Shown in pieces: positions 1 through 14,500 of a stretch of DNA of 64,000 nt (position 1 is the stretch's first letter; every line of letters begins with the position of its first letter). Below the pieces are notes generated by a model. It had not been told where the DNA came from. It was given only the letters and a program-made list of their open reading frames with translations, and did no database searches. The DNA lies in NCBI RefSeq assembly GCF_001625305.1, contig NW_017804098.1, forward strand, positions 510,496 to 574,495. The letters are read 5' to 3'. This DNA comes from Branchiostoma belcheri (Eukaryota; Chordata; Leptocardii; Amphioxiformes; Branchiostomatidae). The translations under genes and the position numbers were made by a program.

Positions 1-710
1 TGTCTGTCTGTCTGTCTGTGTTTCCGCAACTTTGTGGTCAGCATAACTTCAGAACGCCTTTATGGATTATGATGATATTTGGTATGTTGGTAAGTCTTAG
101 GAAGACAAACGTCAAGGTCAAATATGGGCCTCCTGGTGGATGACCTTGGTACTGCAGCAGAACTTCCGGTTTTTGTATCTTTTGTCCTGAACATGCTATG
201 GTCTTGATGTTTTGGTGAAAGATTGCTTTTCCTGTGAGGAGTAAGTGGTGTGAGTTTGGTCCCCCTAGCAGCTTGTTCTGGAACTGCAGGGCACTTTCTG
301 GCGAAATGTTTAAAAACCAATAAGTCAAGATAGGAACAACATATTTTCATAATTTTTGGTGTGTAGGTAGCTGACAGAGAGATGTACATGATTAAATGCA
401 AATTATGCAAATGAGGACTTTATTTGCATAATTAATGAGGAAATTCTATAATTACAGTGTTTTACATTATACTACTTTCATACATGTAATGTATGTAACC
501 TATGGCAGGCAGAACATCAACAGATACTAATTATGCAAATGATGACCTAATTTGCATAATTTATGCAAAAAATCTATGATTTCTTAATGGTGAATTATGG
601 GAATGTCATACTTGGGACATCTGTAAGTTAATCAAAAGTTCACATACATCACAATGCATATATCATTTTAATGCGGAGGTAATTTGCATAATTAAAGAGG
701 AAATTTACAT
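1..710. repeat. Dispersed AT-rich repeats at left edge
   Basis: The window opens with a short (TGTC)n run. It continues into a sequence that contains accttggtactgcagcagaa at 143-162, and the same 23-bp stretch (through aactt) recurs inside a hexosaminidase intron at 39170-39192, so this is a dispersed element. From about 400 to 700 there are three imperfect copies of a palindromic unit built on attatgcaaatga and tttgcataattaa. No protein-coding potential is convincing; the short reading frames here are not supported by splice sites or family resemblance. Confidence 0.6.
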
Positions 711-3700
711 TTACATATCAAGCCCATATTTCATGGAGGTATGAAATCTCGGAATTCTTGTTCCTTCTATCATGTCTTATTCTATGAAGGCTAGGAAAGT
801 CTGTCTAAATCTACATTGTACTTTTCAAATGACACATCGAAGACTTGAACACGCTAAATGTCCTGTCATAGAAAAGAAATTCCTATCACAAGTGTCCTCT
901 CGTACCAGGCATCATATGGTCTACACCTCTTATTGGTCTTCAGTCATCTAATATTCATGTCTTGTTCTAGAATCTATATATAGAAAAGGGACCTGGGGGG
1001 AAGAAGGTACTAAAGCACCTTCCTTGCTATGATATTACCTGTTTTATAATAAGCAGGTGACTTGCAGGTCTTTGCTGGAAAGCTAGCTAAACTAACTGCT
1101 TCATTAACAGATGGTGTAGTTGCCTCTTAGAAAAAAACAAACACATAAAAAGTGATTACATGAGCTCTATAACTGCTTTTAACTTGGCAGCAAATGTATC
1201 TCAGTAAAACGATGTATCACAGTGAAATCAGAAAATGAGTAAACTATAGCCATGGAAATGAATTCCCTGGGCCATTAGTACCCTTTGAAATATGAGCCAA
1301 ACATGATCTGAATAAAATCTGCAAAGATATACCCCAGGCAACTGACTTGGAAGATGATCACACTCTGCCTACCACAATATCAGGTTTTCGTTGCATCTGT
1401 GTGAGCCTAATGATAAAGAAGTTCATTGTACACACCAATTGTATTCGGAAAGCAGGAATTTTTTCGATAACTACACTGAGCCCAATCTTTCTTTTTTATT
1501 ATGTAGTCTAAGGAACAATAATAATTGCCAGAGGGTGCAGTAAGTGCATAAAGGTTAAGATGTGTAATGGTTGGACTTATGGAAAAAACTTAATCAATAA
1601 TGTTGTAAATAAAATCCATCAAGATGATCAGTTATAAAGTTTTTACTACTAAGAGACTTGCTAGCACAAACTATGTAATCCCCACATATGATTATCGTGA
1701 ACACTCATTCTGCCTTAATTGTCTTCCCCAGTAGACATGTTTGCTGATTTGTAATCAGACCATAGTTTCCTGTAATGGTTAGTATGCAATCAGGGATACA
1801 GTTAACCTAACCTCATCCCCAACTCTGAGGCCCAATTTGCACCTTATCATACTGATTCCCTCTGTAATGCCATCCAATACTATGATTAATATTTAAAGGC
1901 AAAATGTATACCATCAGATCATGTGAATAAAGCAGTGACTGTTGTTGTTATACAATCTTTTTGTTTTTAAGTAAAAATTGGTAAAAGGGACCCTCATCCA
2001 AATTCAAGTGATGCCTCATGCTTATTAATCCATGTACTGTTGGTAATGTTCCAATAATATGAGAGCAGATTTCACCAGGGGTATTAAAGGGTCTTGGTAG
2101 GCTCTCCTGGAGGTGCTCAAGTACAACAACAGTAAAGTCCTGGGTTTTACCTCCAGCTGTCTGAACACCCCCCCCCCCAAGTTTATTTGCCCAAAATGAC
2201 AGTGTGACATAATGAAGGGATGAACTGGTTAGGTTGGAGAGGCTGAGGGAGTGCTTTTAGATGTTACACATAATATCCTATAAACAGTCAGACAATGGTA
2301 TCCTGGCAGCATAGCAATGACTCCATATTTCTCCCTTGAAACTGTTAAAATTCTATACATGTATTCAAAGGAAATTATATGGGCAAGGTGTCAAAGGACT
2401 TGTGAATTGCAATATCTATAATCCAAGTATTTGTCATGTCTATATATGAACTTATCACATTAATCAGTGGCTCTGTGCCTTGTATATTATATACAAGGAA
2501 AAAGATTATGCCTGAACATCAATTTGAGATGCAGATTTGTGCTGCATAAATTTTCAATTACATGCATCACTAGCTTTTACCATCATGCTATCTAATACAT
2601 TTTAATGCATTTGCAAAGAAACAATTTAATAAATAGATTGAACATGACAAAGCAGGGGAAAAAAGATGCCGTAATATAGGTGAGATAGAACTACAAGTAC
2701 TCGTATTTATAAAAATTTGGAAGCTGGAAGATTGAATGTACAATAATGTGTTCTAATGCATATCTCATGACTTATCATGAATCCATCCATCAATACCATC
2801 AACACCATGGTTTACCATAATACATCACCATGCCACAATTATGTAATGTTCTATATGTTAATACAGACAATCATACAATATTGATCAATAAATTTCCACA
2901 TTCAAGTTCAGCCTAGTTTTTACTTAAGTTAAAGTTGATGGTTGGATTTGCTTTGAACGTGTCACTTAGTCTGGTATTGTTAGTACTGGAAGGACCATTT
3001 TTGGTTGATTTGAAAGAGACAGTTTGTTGTTTTGACTTCAGAATCTGTGGTTTGGACAGGAATTTAGCTCTTTGCAATTTTTAGACTGATGGGTTGCAAA
3101 ATGCTTTGTAACATAAATAAATCATAAAGCTGTAGTCAATTTGTCTGGCTGCTAGGTAATTAGGTTTCAACATTGACCCCTCATATAGTATCGCCCTTGC
3201 TTAATGTAAGAGTTCTTGTAAAAGTATGTCTAATTAACAGTGGAGTGGTTGAGCTTTTCTCCTTACCACACCCTTGTCTTTATGGTTAGGGGATGATTTA
3301 TTATTGGTCCATGAAGCTTACCATAGTAATTACATAAAATTGTAATTCTTGAAATCGATGATTCTGAGTAAAACATGTACACGACTGTAAAATGGAAAAT
3401 TTTGTTGTGACTGCATCTGTTTATAGATTTGCTATCAGCATTGTTAAGAATTATGGAAAGTATGGAGCCAATGCAACATCAGGTACACACACATACAATC
3501 ATCCTTGCCAAGTACTTAAGTACAGAATGACTCATCATATTCAGCACTGGAAATTCTGATGATGAACATTATACTCATATATATACTGCATTTCAATCAT
3601 GCTCACCTGCATATAACACCATAGAGTCTGAGCTGATCAAAAGTAGATAGCGCTTCCTTGAAAAGCAAGGCATCAGGAATCTGTCACTTGACGCTCTAAG

Positions 3701-6700
3701 GCAGTTGTAACACACTCCCTATTATAGTATTATCCTTACTTCATGGCTTCAAGTCCACGTTTCCATTTCATGACTCTTCTACATTGTAATTGTTTATTTG
3801 CAAAATAACTGAAATCCTGGTCCACTATTGCTCAATGGGTGTGTATTACATACAGTCATATCCTGGACCTGTTTTAAACTGTAGAATATATAGGTTGGTG
3901 GTTTGCTAACACTGTGTAGCTGCATGAATAACCGAAAATGTATACCGGTAACTTGGAAAAGATTCCCTGGAGTGCTTTAGGGTATAATTCATGCTGTAGT
4001 TAAAACTCAAAACACAAGTAATGCCATATGTATAGTGCATCAACCAGTGATGTTCAAAACAGCAAACCAAAATATTGTACATTGTATTGTATTCCAGAAG
4101 ACTATGGCATCAAATAGTACAATATGGACTAATTGTACAATATCATGCATGATCAAGGGGAACAGTTGCTTATACCACTGACACTGTGTAACATACTATG
4201 CCTCAAGCTGTGAGCATTCGTACGGAACAATTCCTGCTCTAATCATGCCTTTAAGTTTAGGAAACTATTAGCTTGGGTCCCATCTTCCTGAGGTTACACT
4301 ATATTGATACCCAGGCTATGGAAACTGTACCATATAGCTTCCATGAATCATAAATTCCAATTTGTGTTGTTGTGGGCATCCATGATACAGATTAAATCCT
4401 TCCAAAGATTAGTCATGCCACATACGGGTATCATAATATACCGTGTTAATCAAAGTCATCTATTGAAAGGTACATTTGTATGCTACTGACACATTTGGCA
4501 TTGACCATATCCTCAGCTTTTAACCTGAGATCTATAGCTGTCCCCACACATCTCTGCAGCCACCTGTGGGGAGATAAAACTGTGACCTGAATGGCAAACC
4601 AATTTCTGATTATACATGTACCTGCATCACACTTCCTGCCTGCACATGGCTTTTCTGATCCAGCCACTCAATATTCTTGCTATGAAATGCCAGAACGTAC
4701 AGGCTGAAATGAGGTTGCAGTTTGATTCATGCTGGGTCCTGCCAACCATAATCATGTGACTTTTTCAGGTAGCAGGTGCACAATTTCGAAAGTTCTATAA
4801 ACAGTGTGAGACTATAACATTAAAATTTGGTAGTAAATACATTCTGTCAAAGGATTCAATATAAAAGCTGAACTTTTGAACAAGGGAGTTCACCAATCAG
4901 GCTAGGCAACAAACATTTCAGTCTAATTAAACTAGATCCAGCATATGATACCAAATGACAACATAGACATGGGTTCTGTTTTGTCTCAGTCCAGTTCTGA
5001 CAGATGTCTTCTGTGTGCATGTTATTTCTGTATACATACATCATGTTGTTTCTGTATATGTTATGTCTGGATACAATGATGATGAGGGTTGAATCATAGT
5101 TTTTTGTTTTTTTTTTCTTTTCAGTTGTCACTCCTTAACACCAGCAAACTAGAATGAGTATCTAAACTTGTAACATATAGAGGTAATGACTCTGTATATT
5201 TTCTTTGAGTTAAATCCATTGCCCCTGGGAGTGTCTCATAATCTTTATTACTTAGCTTTCGCATATATCAACCGTAAGTATGATCCTTCAAGGGTATCCT
5301 GACACTCTGACTTTGGTACCTGAGAATCCTGAGGCTGAAGGTTAATTGTACTCAACTTTTTCCCAGACTACAAATTATAGGTATTGCATTACAGGAAGAT
5401 GTAGGTTTTAACCTTAATTAACAAAGAAGAGGAGATAGTCAGCAAAAATGTTTAGCTTAACATTCATCAGTCCACATGAATATCAAACCTACACCCTGAT
5501 CAGGAACCTACAGTCAACTGACAGGGCATTGGAAGGATAAAGCTTACCAGTGTCAACAGGGGCAGCAGCATTTACATTTCTTGGAGCTGGGCCATTAATT
5601 CTGAACCATGCACTGAGTCAGCTCTGCATATTGTCAGCTCAGACAGAGCTAATGCCCAGATTTGATAACAAGGACAACTTTCTACCTTGGTCTTAGAATA
5701 TTGTTCAGATGTGCAAACTCAATTATCCTCACCAAATAAAAATTTAAGCTGTGTAAATACTGTAACGTAACCGTGCACCTGCTGCCACTTACAACATGAG
5801 CAGCAAGAATGACAGATTTATGAACATCAGAAATTATTATTACTGTAAAAATGGGTGTTCCTTACCATACGATTTGATCTAATATATTGTAGCAGCTGAC
5901 TTATCTGGAAACTCTGGAAGCTAGGAGTACAAAAGATTCATGATGATTCTTAAAAAATTCCTTCCTTGAGCTTACAAGTAACTTACCACCTGTCAGAGAA
6001 ACCAAGTTCTAATAATCTCTAAGCATCCCTAAGAAGATAACAAAGATAGAAGAAACAAAGATAATGTTCCAAGCCCCATCATGTTCTTTCTCCACATCAT
6101 CTTCAAAACTTTAAACCAGTGAGAGATCCAGAACAAGATCTTGTTTGGTCCTGAACTTTATGGGTTGTAAATTATCACCAGCCACTCTGTTCCCATGGCA
6201 ACTATCTCGTCAACATAGTAAAGCTGAATTTACACCTACTAGATCACTACTAAGAGAACCCACTACATGCTTACTCTGTACGGTTTTTACACATTATACT
6301 TGACCACTACTGCAAGGCCTTGTCATCAAGAATGTGGGGAGACCATGACCTGCATTTTTGATATGTGATAGGCTATAAATGAAATACTTAGTAGCCAACA
6401 ATAATATTCATGATAATATTTTTATATAACTACAGTATAAGCCAATTACTAATCTGAATTGATGGTTCACTGTCATTGATATCTTATCCAAAAGCATGCA
6501 GTTGCAGAATAATTCACTATAGGGAATCTCTTTTTTAGAAACATATGGTACGAACCTGAGTCATATTAGGAAGCATGTTAGATTTGAATAATGATTTACC
6601 CACACCTATTTACTACTTACCACTGTTCCATCTGTTTAATGATCTCTGACATCAACAATTCTCCATCTTTGGAACTGATAGTCTAATCAAGGGGCAGTTA

Positions 6701-8440
6701 ATGCAAACACTCATTGACAAATCTGTATCTCCTGTCCAAACTCTGGATCTGGAATGATTTTAGGGCAGTTTACAAGCTCCTGCATAAGACTGGAAAATAA
6801 ACCATGTAATGACTTCATCTACCATAGATCCTATAACGTTATATTAATCTGTGAAAAAAAGAACATTTTGATGAAGATTTTGAGGCCATGTAGCAAGGCA
6901 TAATGTTCAAACAATAGGAAATATCAGAAATGGTGCTTTCCTGTAAAATCAATTATGCCTGCTTTACTATTAATAGTATAACATTACATATTACATATAA
7001 AAGACCTGTTTTGAACAAAATTCTTTCAATAAAAATAATGTTACTACCGAGCTAGTAAATGTCAATGGGCAGTATTAAAGAGGAAACTTATTCCATTACA
7101 CATAGTTGCACATGGCAGTGAGTCATGGAGAATTGTTATCACCTTTTACAACGCGCACATAATGCAACCATATGGTACAGTGAAACATGCAATGGGGAAA
7201 AAACATGGGCAATCACAAACCTATTGTCAGTCTTCTTATCACAGCATGATCAGTGTCAGTGGATGCAGCCACCTGTAGCGCAGTGCACAGGTCCCTGCAA
7301 GGCATAAATGGACTAGGTAATGAAAATAGTACCTTGAGGTAATGACTAGGTGGCTGTAAATGTCATATCCACACCATGTTTGGATTACAAAATGCTACTT
7401 ACTAAGTATTCAAATTTCCTACTGGTCAGAGGGCACCATGGGTAACATGGACTGGCTCATTCAGTATGTAACGTTAACATTAGCAGATTGTGATGATTTT
7501 TATATTATCATGTTTGATATAAACATTCGAAGATTTACTTTGTTTTTAATAAAGCCGCAAAAAAGAAGATATAATGTTTCTTATAAGGTTATTTTAGAAA
7601 ATGTCATTAAGATATAATAGTTATACAATTTATCACTAGTATCTGCTTTACGATGTGCATTTACATTATAATATTGAGGTGGTACTACATCCTGATTCCT
7701 ACAAGATAACTGATGTTTCAAGCAGTTCTTAATAACTAAGTAACACATCAGAGAGGAATTCAGAGACTGAAAATTCTTCTTTTCTGATGTCAGGTTAGAA
7801 TTTTTACAAACACAGCAATAAAACACTCATCACCATACATATGTTTGTTATGTTATGCTGTCCATAATAAAACAGAGTGCAGATGTAGTAATTGATGACT
7901 TTACTGAGACCCCATACTGTCAAATCATCACACACTGCTCATTTAGCCTTTACACCATCAAACCCCTGGGGACCATTCCATGCTTTTGTTGCAAAAACAA
8001 GGGTGTTTAGGGCATGACTAGCATACAATTGTTTTCCTAAAAAAAAATGTTGAATGAGTCATCTAAACAAGTTAAAAATCAAGAACAGAGTCAGATTGGG
8101 TGTGATTTCATAGAAATGATGCCATCCGCCCGACGTAAGTAACCAGACACTTCCCTTCCTGTTTTGAGAAGTTTCCCATTGTTCCCATTGGTGTAAACGT
8201 CGCGTCACACCTGCCTGGGGATACCTGACACACCTGGCAGGCTATCTACTCAGACAACAACTCAGCTCACCTTTCCATTTTTGTGTAGGTTGCAACACCA
8301 ACGTCCCAGCATGCCTTGCGAAAGAATCTGGCACCTGGGAAAACTCAACCAATCAAATTGCAGTACACATTTGCCCGTTTGGTCTGCACAGAATCTTAGC
8401 CAATCAGCAGTGGTGTAACATTGTACCTGGGCCGTGTCGT
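711..8440. other. Intergenic, no gene recognised
   Basis: AT-rich non-coding sequence upstream of the APP-like gene. Open frames are all under 100 codons, have no recognisable family and lack sensible splice context. I see short homopolymers and a C-run near 2168-2178, but no RNA gene or intact transposon. Distal enhancers or a 5'UTR exon of the downstream gene could lie here but cannot be seen by eye. Confidence 0.5.
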
Positions 8441-8533
8441 CATCAAGAATTTAGGCCGTCCTTTCCTGTCAGGGAGGGAGAGAAACGAGATCGCCGGAAC
8501 ACCAGTGATTTTTCGGCAATTCCACCATCAAAA

Positions 8534-11500
8534 ATGGCGTTTAGAGCAAGTTTATGGAGCCTACTATTTGTGGGAATTCTGTCTGTGGCCTGTGGGACGT
8601 ACATTGAGGTAAGAGGCAGCAAAATCTCGTATTTTTGGGGCCATTTTCTTCCAGACGGCGATGTGCTATTTGTTTTCTTTTGTAGTGCCAGCCCAAGCGA
8701 ATATGGCTGCCGTGTACTACCGCTCGAGTATTTTCCCGCAAAACTCGGTTTAACCACACGCTCCCGGTGTTTCAAACCGAGGAAACATATGTGAAAAAAC
8801 TATGGAGTTAAAGAGTAAGACGAAAAAGTGAGGGAGAATGAGTGGTTTGCCCGGGAAAGACTGCGTTGATGCATATTTATGACCCGTCAGACTGGTTTGT
8901 GCGCTGTCTGTGTCATCTGTGGCTGTGGAGAAGATCTGATTTGGCTAACACGTTCTCACAAAATATCCGAGGTTTAACCGAACTTTGGCCCCACAAGAGA
9001 ACGTTAAACAAGATTCTGGGTCTATAAACAAACTATACACAAGTTAACCTACATCTGATGGTATTTGATACCAACTCTGTCAGTATTTAGACAGACCAAA
9101 TTTATACTAGTGTGCTGGACGTTTACGTAAAGTTGTCCTTCCACTGAGGATTTTTGGTGTTTTTCACAGGTGTTGTGCCCGTCAAAGTAGAATTTTAAGC
9201 CACAGCCTTGCCCTAAAAGATAGAAAAGGATCTTAATATTTGTGTAATACAAGAAGGCACATAAGAAATGTAGTTCCTCATATGTTGTAGTCCCAGAACT
9301 GAGGAAGTCCCTAAACATTTTGGACATTCTTGTGGAAAGGTGCGCACTAATCTTGTGCAGTGCCTCAGGCAAGCTTGCTGGCAGTGCGGGTGGAGTAAGG
9401 GGGACCAGCCAGAACAAATGGCAGTGTCAAATCAGATCTGGTCCGCCATTGCATAGGGGGCAGTCGTGTATAAATAATTCACTCAGGGGGCAATAAAATG
9501 CTTATTATGGTCTGAGCAATCAATTGTCTTCAGATGTGGTACTAGTATCTTGTTTGAATCTTTTGCAGCCTCCCAACCCACAACTTGGAGGAAAGTGGGG
9601 ATGTGGGGCAGGAAATAGACTCTTTCTGTGCCCATTTATTGTCAGGTGTCCAAGCTTTTGATATTAGTCATTTTGTGCTCGCTTGAATGCTCATCGTATG
9701 GCGTCATTACAAAGGCGAGTGTTTGCTTTTGAATTAGTTGCACTTCCTATTACCTACATTACAGCAGAATGTTTGATTAAAGATTAGTTATATTTCATCC
9801 TCTCTTCTGCTTTGACATGATAAGCTATATCATGTATAGAAGCCCTGGAGTTTGGCATATTTCTATAACCAGTAGGCAATTACAGAACCCCAATAGCCTG
9901 ACATTTTATTTATTGTAACCACCAGGCAAATATTGAATTCCATAAGTTTAGCATATTTGTCATAACTAATAGGCAAATACAGAGAACCCTGGTAGTTTTG
10001 TATGTTAGTCATAATATTTGTCATAAAGGTCAACCAATATGAATACTAGTATCCCAATTCAAATAAGAAAAAATAAAAATAAAAAAAGGAAAGTTCAAAT
10101 CAGGTAGCTCATCTTTTTTCATGTCATTTGATCTCACTCTTACATTAACATGAATGACCCTAATTGAAATTCAAATTGCTAAAGGCAAAAACAAAGAGAG
10201 AAATTAGGACATGTTGTAGTCATAAAAAAAGCAATATTCCCCAGCCTATATTGAACCCTCTATTAACACCAGCATCCAATCAGAATGGTGTGAGGTGATG
10301 CATGTGTTATGTACAGTGCCTCTCAGGTTTCCCAGAGATGTGTTTCTATGGATCAGTAATGACACTATGGACAGAGTGGGTCTACTTGCATATCCATAGC
10401 AATAGTCAACCTTTTGACCCATGACATCAGACAAGGTTCACCACCTCAGATGACAGTTCCCTAGTAGCATGAAGCTAAAGCAATGTCTGATGAGTGATAC
10501 GATTCAGAATGTACATTCTAGATGCTACAGTTGTATAATTGGTGAAGTAGAATTACCAGTTAGAATTCTGCTTCATTTTTAGATACACTTTTATATATCC
10601 AGCTAAATCAAGCAGCTTGATTGCACCTGTACTGGTACTAGTAGTAAAAAACTTGCCTTGGTTTTCTTCTGTATCAGCGGTAGAAGTGATAGCATATACT
10701 GATAGTGATATAGCTACAGTATGGACGAAGAGTACCTGACACATTCATCACTGGGTGACAACTTATTATTTGGTCATACCGCCTGCTTGCATCTTGAAAG
10801 GAAAATCAATTTGTTCTTGTGTATTTCCATTCAACTGTCTGATTCTTGTGAGATGGCCATCCAATATTACCCCAAGTTCACGTCCTCTAAGACAAGGGGA
10901 TATTGACTGATCTCTGATTATGTTTCGAGATTGCGGCAACAATATTGTACTTTCCAACTATCTTTATCCCTGATCAATTACTTGCCATGTGCAATGGCTG
11001 TAGGTACTTTTGTATGGGCCCAGTGTGCTAATGATTTCAGACCAAAAGCCTGTAGCATGGCTGAAGTCTATATATTAGTTACCTCAATTGTTTCAAACGT
11101 GGTGGTCACATTGTGTTATTCTGAATCTGATGTGAAGAAGGGATGCAATGGATTGGTTAGATTTGCTTAAATTACTTTAGTTTTCTTCTTTCTTTTCAAA
11201 GTTTTATAGAAATGTTACAACTTACATGATACACAAAGAGTGCTCTTGTTCAAAGTGAGCCTCTCTTCAGCAAGCTTGACCCTTGTTGTAAATTGAAAGA
11301 GAAACCAACTTCTAAAGGTTATTTGCAGTCAACATTGATGCTTGTAGCAGGATGCAGATGTTGGTTAAAAGGTCATTCCTCCAGTGATGCTTGTTAGAAG
11401 ACATTTAGGAAATACAGTAGTGTTTATCTTCTTTCCCCTGTGATAAGAAGAACAAGTCTAATGAATAGACTGTCGTGATAAGCTGAATGTGATCTGGTGG

Positions 11501-14500
11501 TTTGATTTTAATCAGGTATACATGTAAAATAGGCCTGCCTAGAGATATTGAAAATGATGGTTCTGTCCATAGGCAGTGCTATGTATATTGTCGATTTAAT
11601 TATTTAGTGCAGTGTTAATTTGACAGTATTGTAAATTAGTTTGTAGAATTAACTATAAAAGCAGCTTATCTTAGGGTAGTTTTGTTATATTCCCCACCAT
11701 ACTGTCTATGGTAGCCATGTGGAATGTGTTCAGCTGTTGACAAAGTTGTGACCTTCCAGGAGGTATTTCCGCAAGTGTTCCCCCAAATTTCCCACAGTTG
11801 GTACAGGCTTCCCAGCTTGCTATGCTTTTGTAACCCAGGCATTCAACAAATGCAAACCTTCACAGGGGGAAATCTTTATTTTCGGGTCTTGTTATCCACC
11901 AAATATGGCAGAATGTAACAGTAGTGTGGTAGACAGCCCAATTAGTTTGTATGAAGAAAGTAACAAGTATGAAGGCTAACAAATTCACCATATTTCAGAC
12001 CTATACCAAGTTGATATGGTTATCTATGCAATTGTCCAGTCCGTCTGATGATTGTCCATTTGATCAAACTGATGGGTTGTGCTAATATGATTTGACATGT
12101 CATGTCTTAAGTGCTCACTATCTAAATGAGGTGCATAGTTCTCACCAGGCTGTTTGAGCGTAGGGGCCCCCTACGCTGTGATTTTGACCCCCTACGCTGT
12201 GATTTAGCCCCCTACACTGTGTTTCAACCAGCGTAGGGGTGGTTTTGGGGGGCAGAAGCTTCATTAATCTTTAAAAAAATGAAAATATAACTTAAGAATG
12301 AAGCTATAACATAGGGAAAACAAAATCTGTCCCCCAATAAACAATAAATAGTGTCTTAAGTGGTTAATATGAGTTACAAAATTTTTTGAGGACAATATCA
12401 GACCCATGTTTTTGGAACTCGGTGCGCGACTAGCGCCACAGAAAGTTGCCCTTCTATACCTGACCCCTACGCTGTGAAAAAATCCTGGTGAGAACCCTGA
12501 GGTGGATTTGAAAAGGACCAGTACAAACATGGTGGCTAGAGAAAATTAAATATTGGATTGTCTCATCTAGCAAAAGTCAATTTACAAGTGAAAGTGATCA
12601 GGTCATTATGGTCACAATATGTTTTCGCATACAGGAGAAGTGATCAGGTAAGAACATTTCCCACGTTTTTGTGATGTGTTGAGAAATGTGGTTTTGGTTT
12701 GTTGACTGACATTGACTGGTACAGTAGCTGTCATGTAACAAGTCTGGAGAAACTACATGTACTATATAAATACCCTCCCTGTCCATCTAGCATCTGTCAC
12801 TGTCAGTATGTCAGCTCCTTTAGCTACTGGCTTACTCTGGTCCTAGCCACATGCTTGTTATGAGTTAATGACACTTCCAATTAGATATCGTATGCTAGAA
12901 TACAACTAGATGTTCACATTTATGCTGAGTTGTAATTTTTGCCATTGCGATCATGTAAATTAGGCTTTGTGACAGTTTTAAGTAAAATACCCACAAGTAA
13001 ATGCATTGTGTACCATATTCATAAACTCAGCAGAAAATATCAGCGTGCATATACATTATCTACCCTCTCAAGCCTGCTTAAGTTGAACAGGTACAAATGT
13101 ACTAAATGAAGATAAACTTCTAGTATCAGTTAAATAAGTGCAGATCTTAAATGTCTTCTTTTAGAATGATGATCCTGTAAACTTGGATGATTAATACAAA
13201 GAGCCTTTTGTCTTATGTTGTGATCTATCATGATAAAATCAATTTGTATGCACAGCATCTCTAATATGTCTGGAGATTAGGATTGCTACTGGTACTACCA
13301 GGAGTTTAAGTTGCATGTATTATGGGGCACACATTTTGCATACAGTCTTATCTGGTGTATGTTGATAAATTGGTATTCACAGTAACATTTTGTGTCAATT
13401 GAGATATTCCACAAGAGTAAGCAAACATTCTTGCTTTGTAGTAACTTAGTAAGATTGTATTCTCAGAATTGTGATTGTAATTGTAAGGTACATAATCATT
13501 GTTTTTTTGTATGCAAGCTGCCTTGCAATGAACAAGCAAAATTGCTTTTATGTTGCCTGATGGGCTAATGTGAACAAGAAGAACTGGGCAATTTTTACCA
13601 TTCAGCATCAGTCAAAACTTATATGTACATGTATAAAAAGGCATAGATAATTCACGCTTTGGAAGCAAGCCATGTTCATCATGAAACTGGTATGTCTCAA
13701 CTAAATGTAAAACCCCTATTTCTATCACCCAAGTACAGGCCCCTATATTGCAAAAGGCAATAAAGTTAACAATAGCTGGCCAGCTCCAGGACATTTACAG
13801 GTGAAATGGTGCTCCAGTTCAGATGAAATTTACGAGTCCATTAGCTCATGTCACTGCTGCCATGTTAACTAGGTACTACGGCCAAAAGTTCTTTTATGAG
13901 TTGGAACCTGTGATTGGCTGTTACTGCTGGTGTCATGACCACCGTGTGACACAGTCGGGATGGCAGAATTTCATCCCAGACAAGCTGTGGTAGTGTATTT
14001 AATGTCCACAACCAGAAATCCTCATTTTCCAACATAAGTCATCAGAAAAATTGTCTGAATGAGTAAAAGACCATGTGGAGGCATCCACGAGGTATGTTTT
14101 TTCTTACATGGTCTGAGGACATGCCTAGTTCAATTTAAATGCAGTATGTCAGCATAGGCAAAACCCATCAAATGATAAATTCAGCTCTGATATGGCATTC
14201 AGTGGCAATCTAGAGCAGAATAGGTTACGTTCGTAAGAACACGAAATGTCACCAATGTAACCATTCAAGGCATGTATTAAAGATCAGAATGGGGTGAATA
14301 AAGATCAGACTGATCTCTGAAGGGTGATCTTTAATGATTGTCATCCTAGTCATTACACGAATGGCCTCCTGATCTGTACGTGAGCCATCCAGAAAGGTGA
14401 AAGGGCTACATGAACAGTATATGAAATGTCAGCCAGAACACCTCGATCTGCACTAGCCCAACCATTGAGCCAATTTCCCAGTGCCAACATTACTAGTGGC

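Noticed and set aside
38-410. Two overlapping minus-strand open frames near the left edge (96 and 116 codons)
   Set aside because: They lie in dispersed repeat sequence, have no family resemblance and no splice context.
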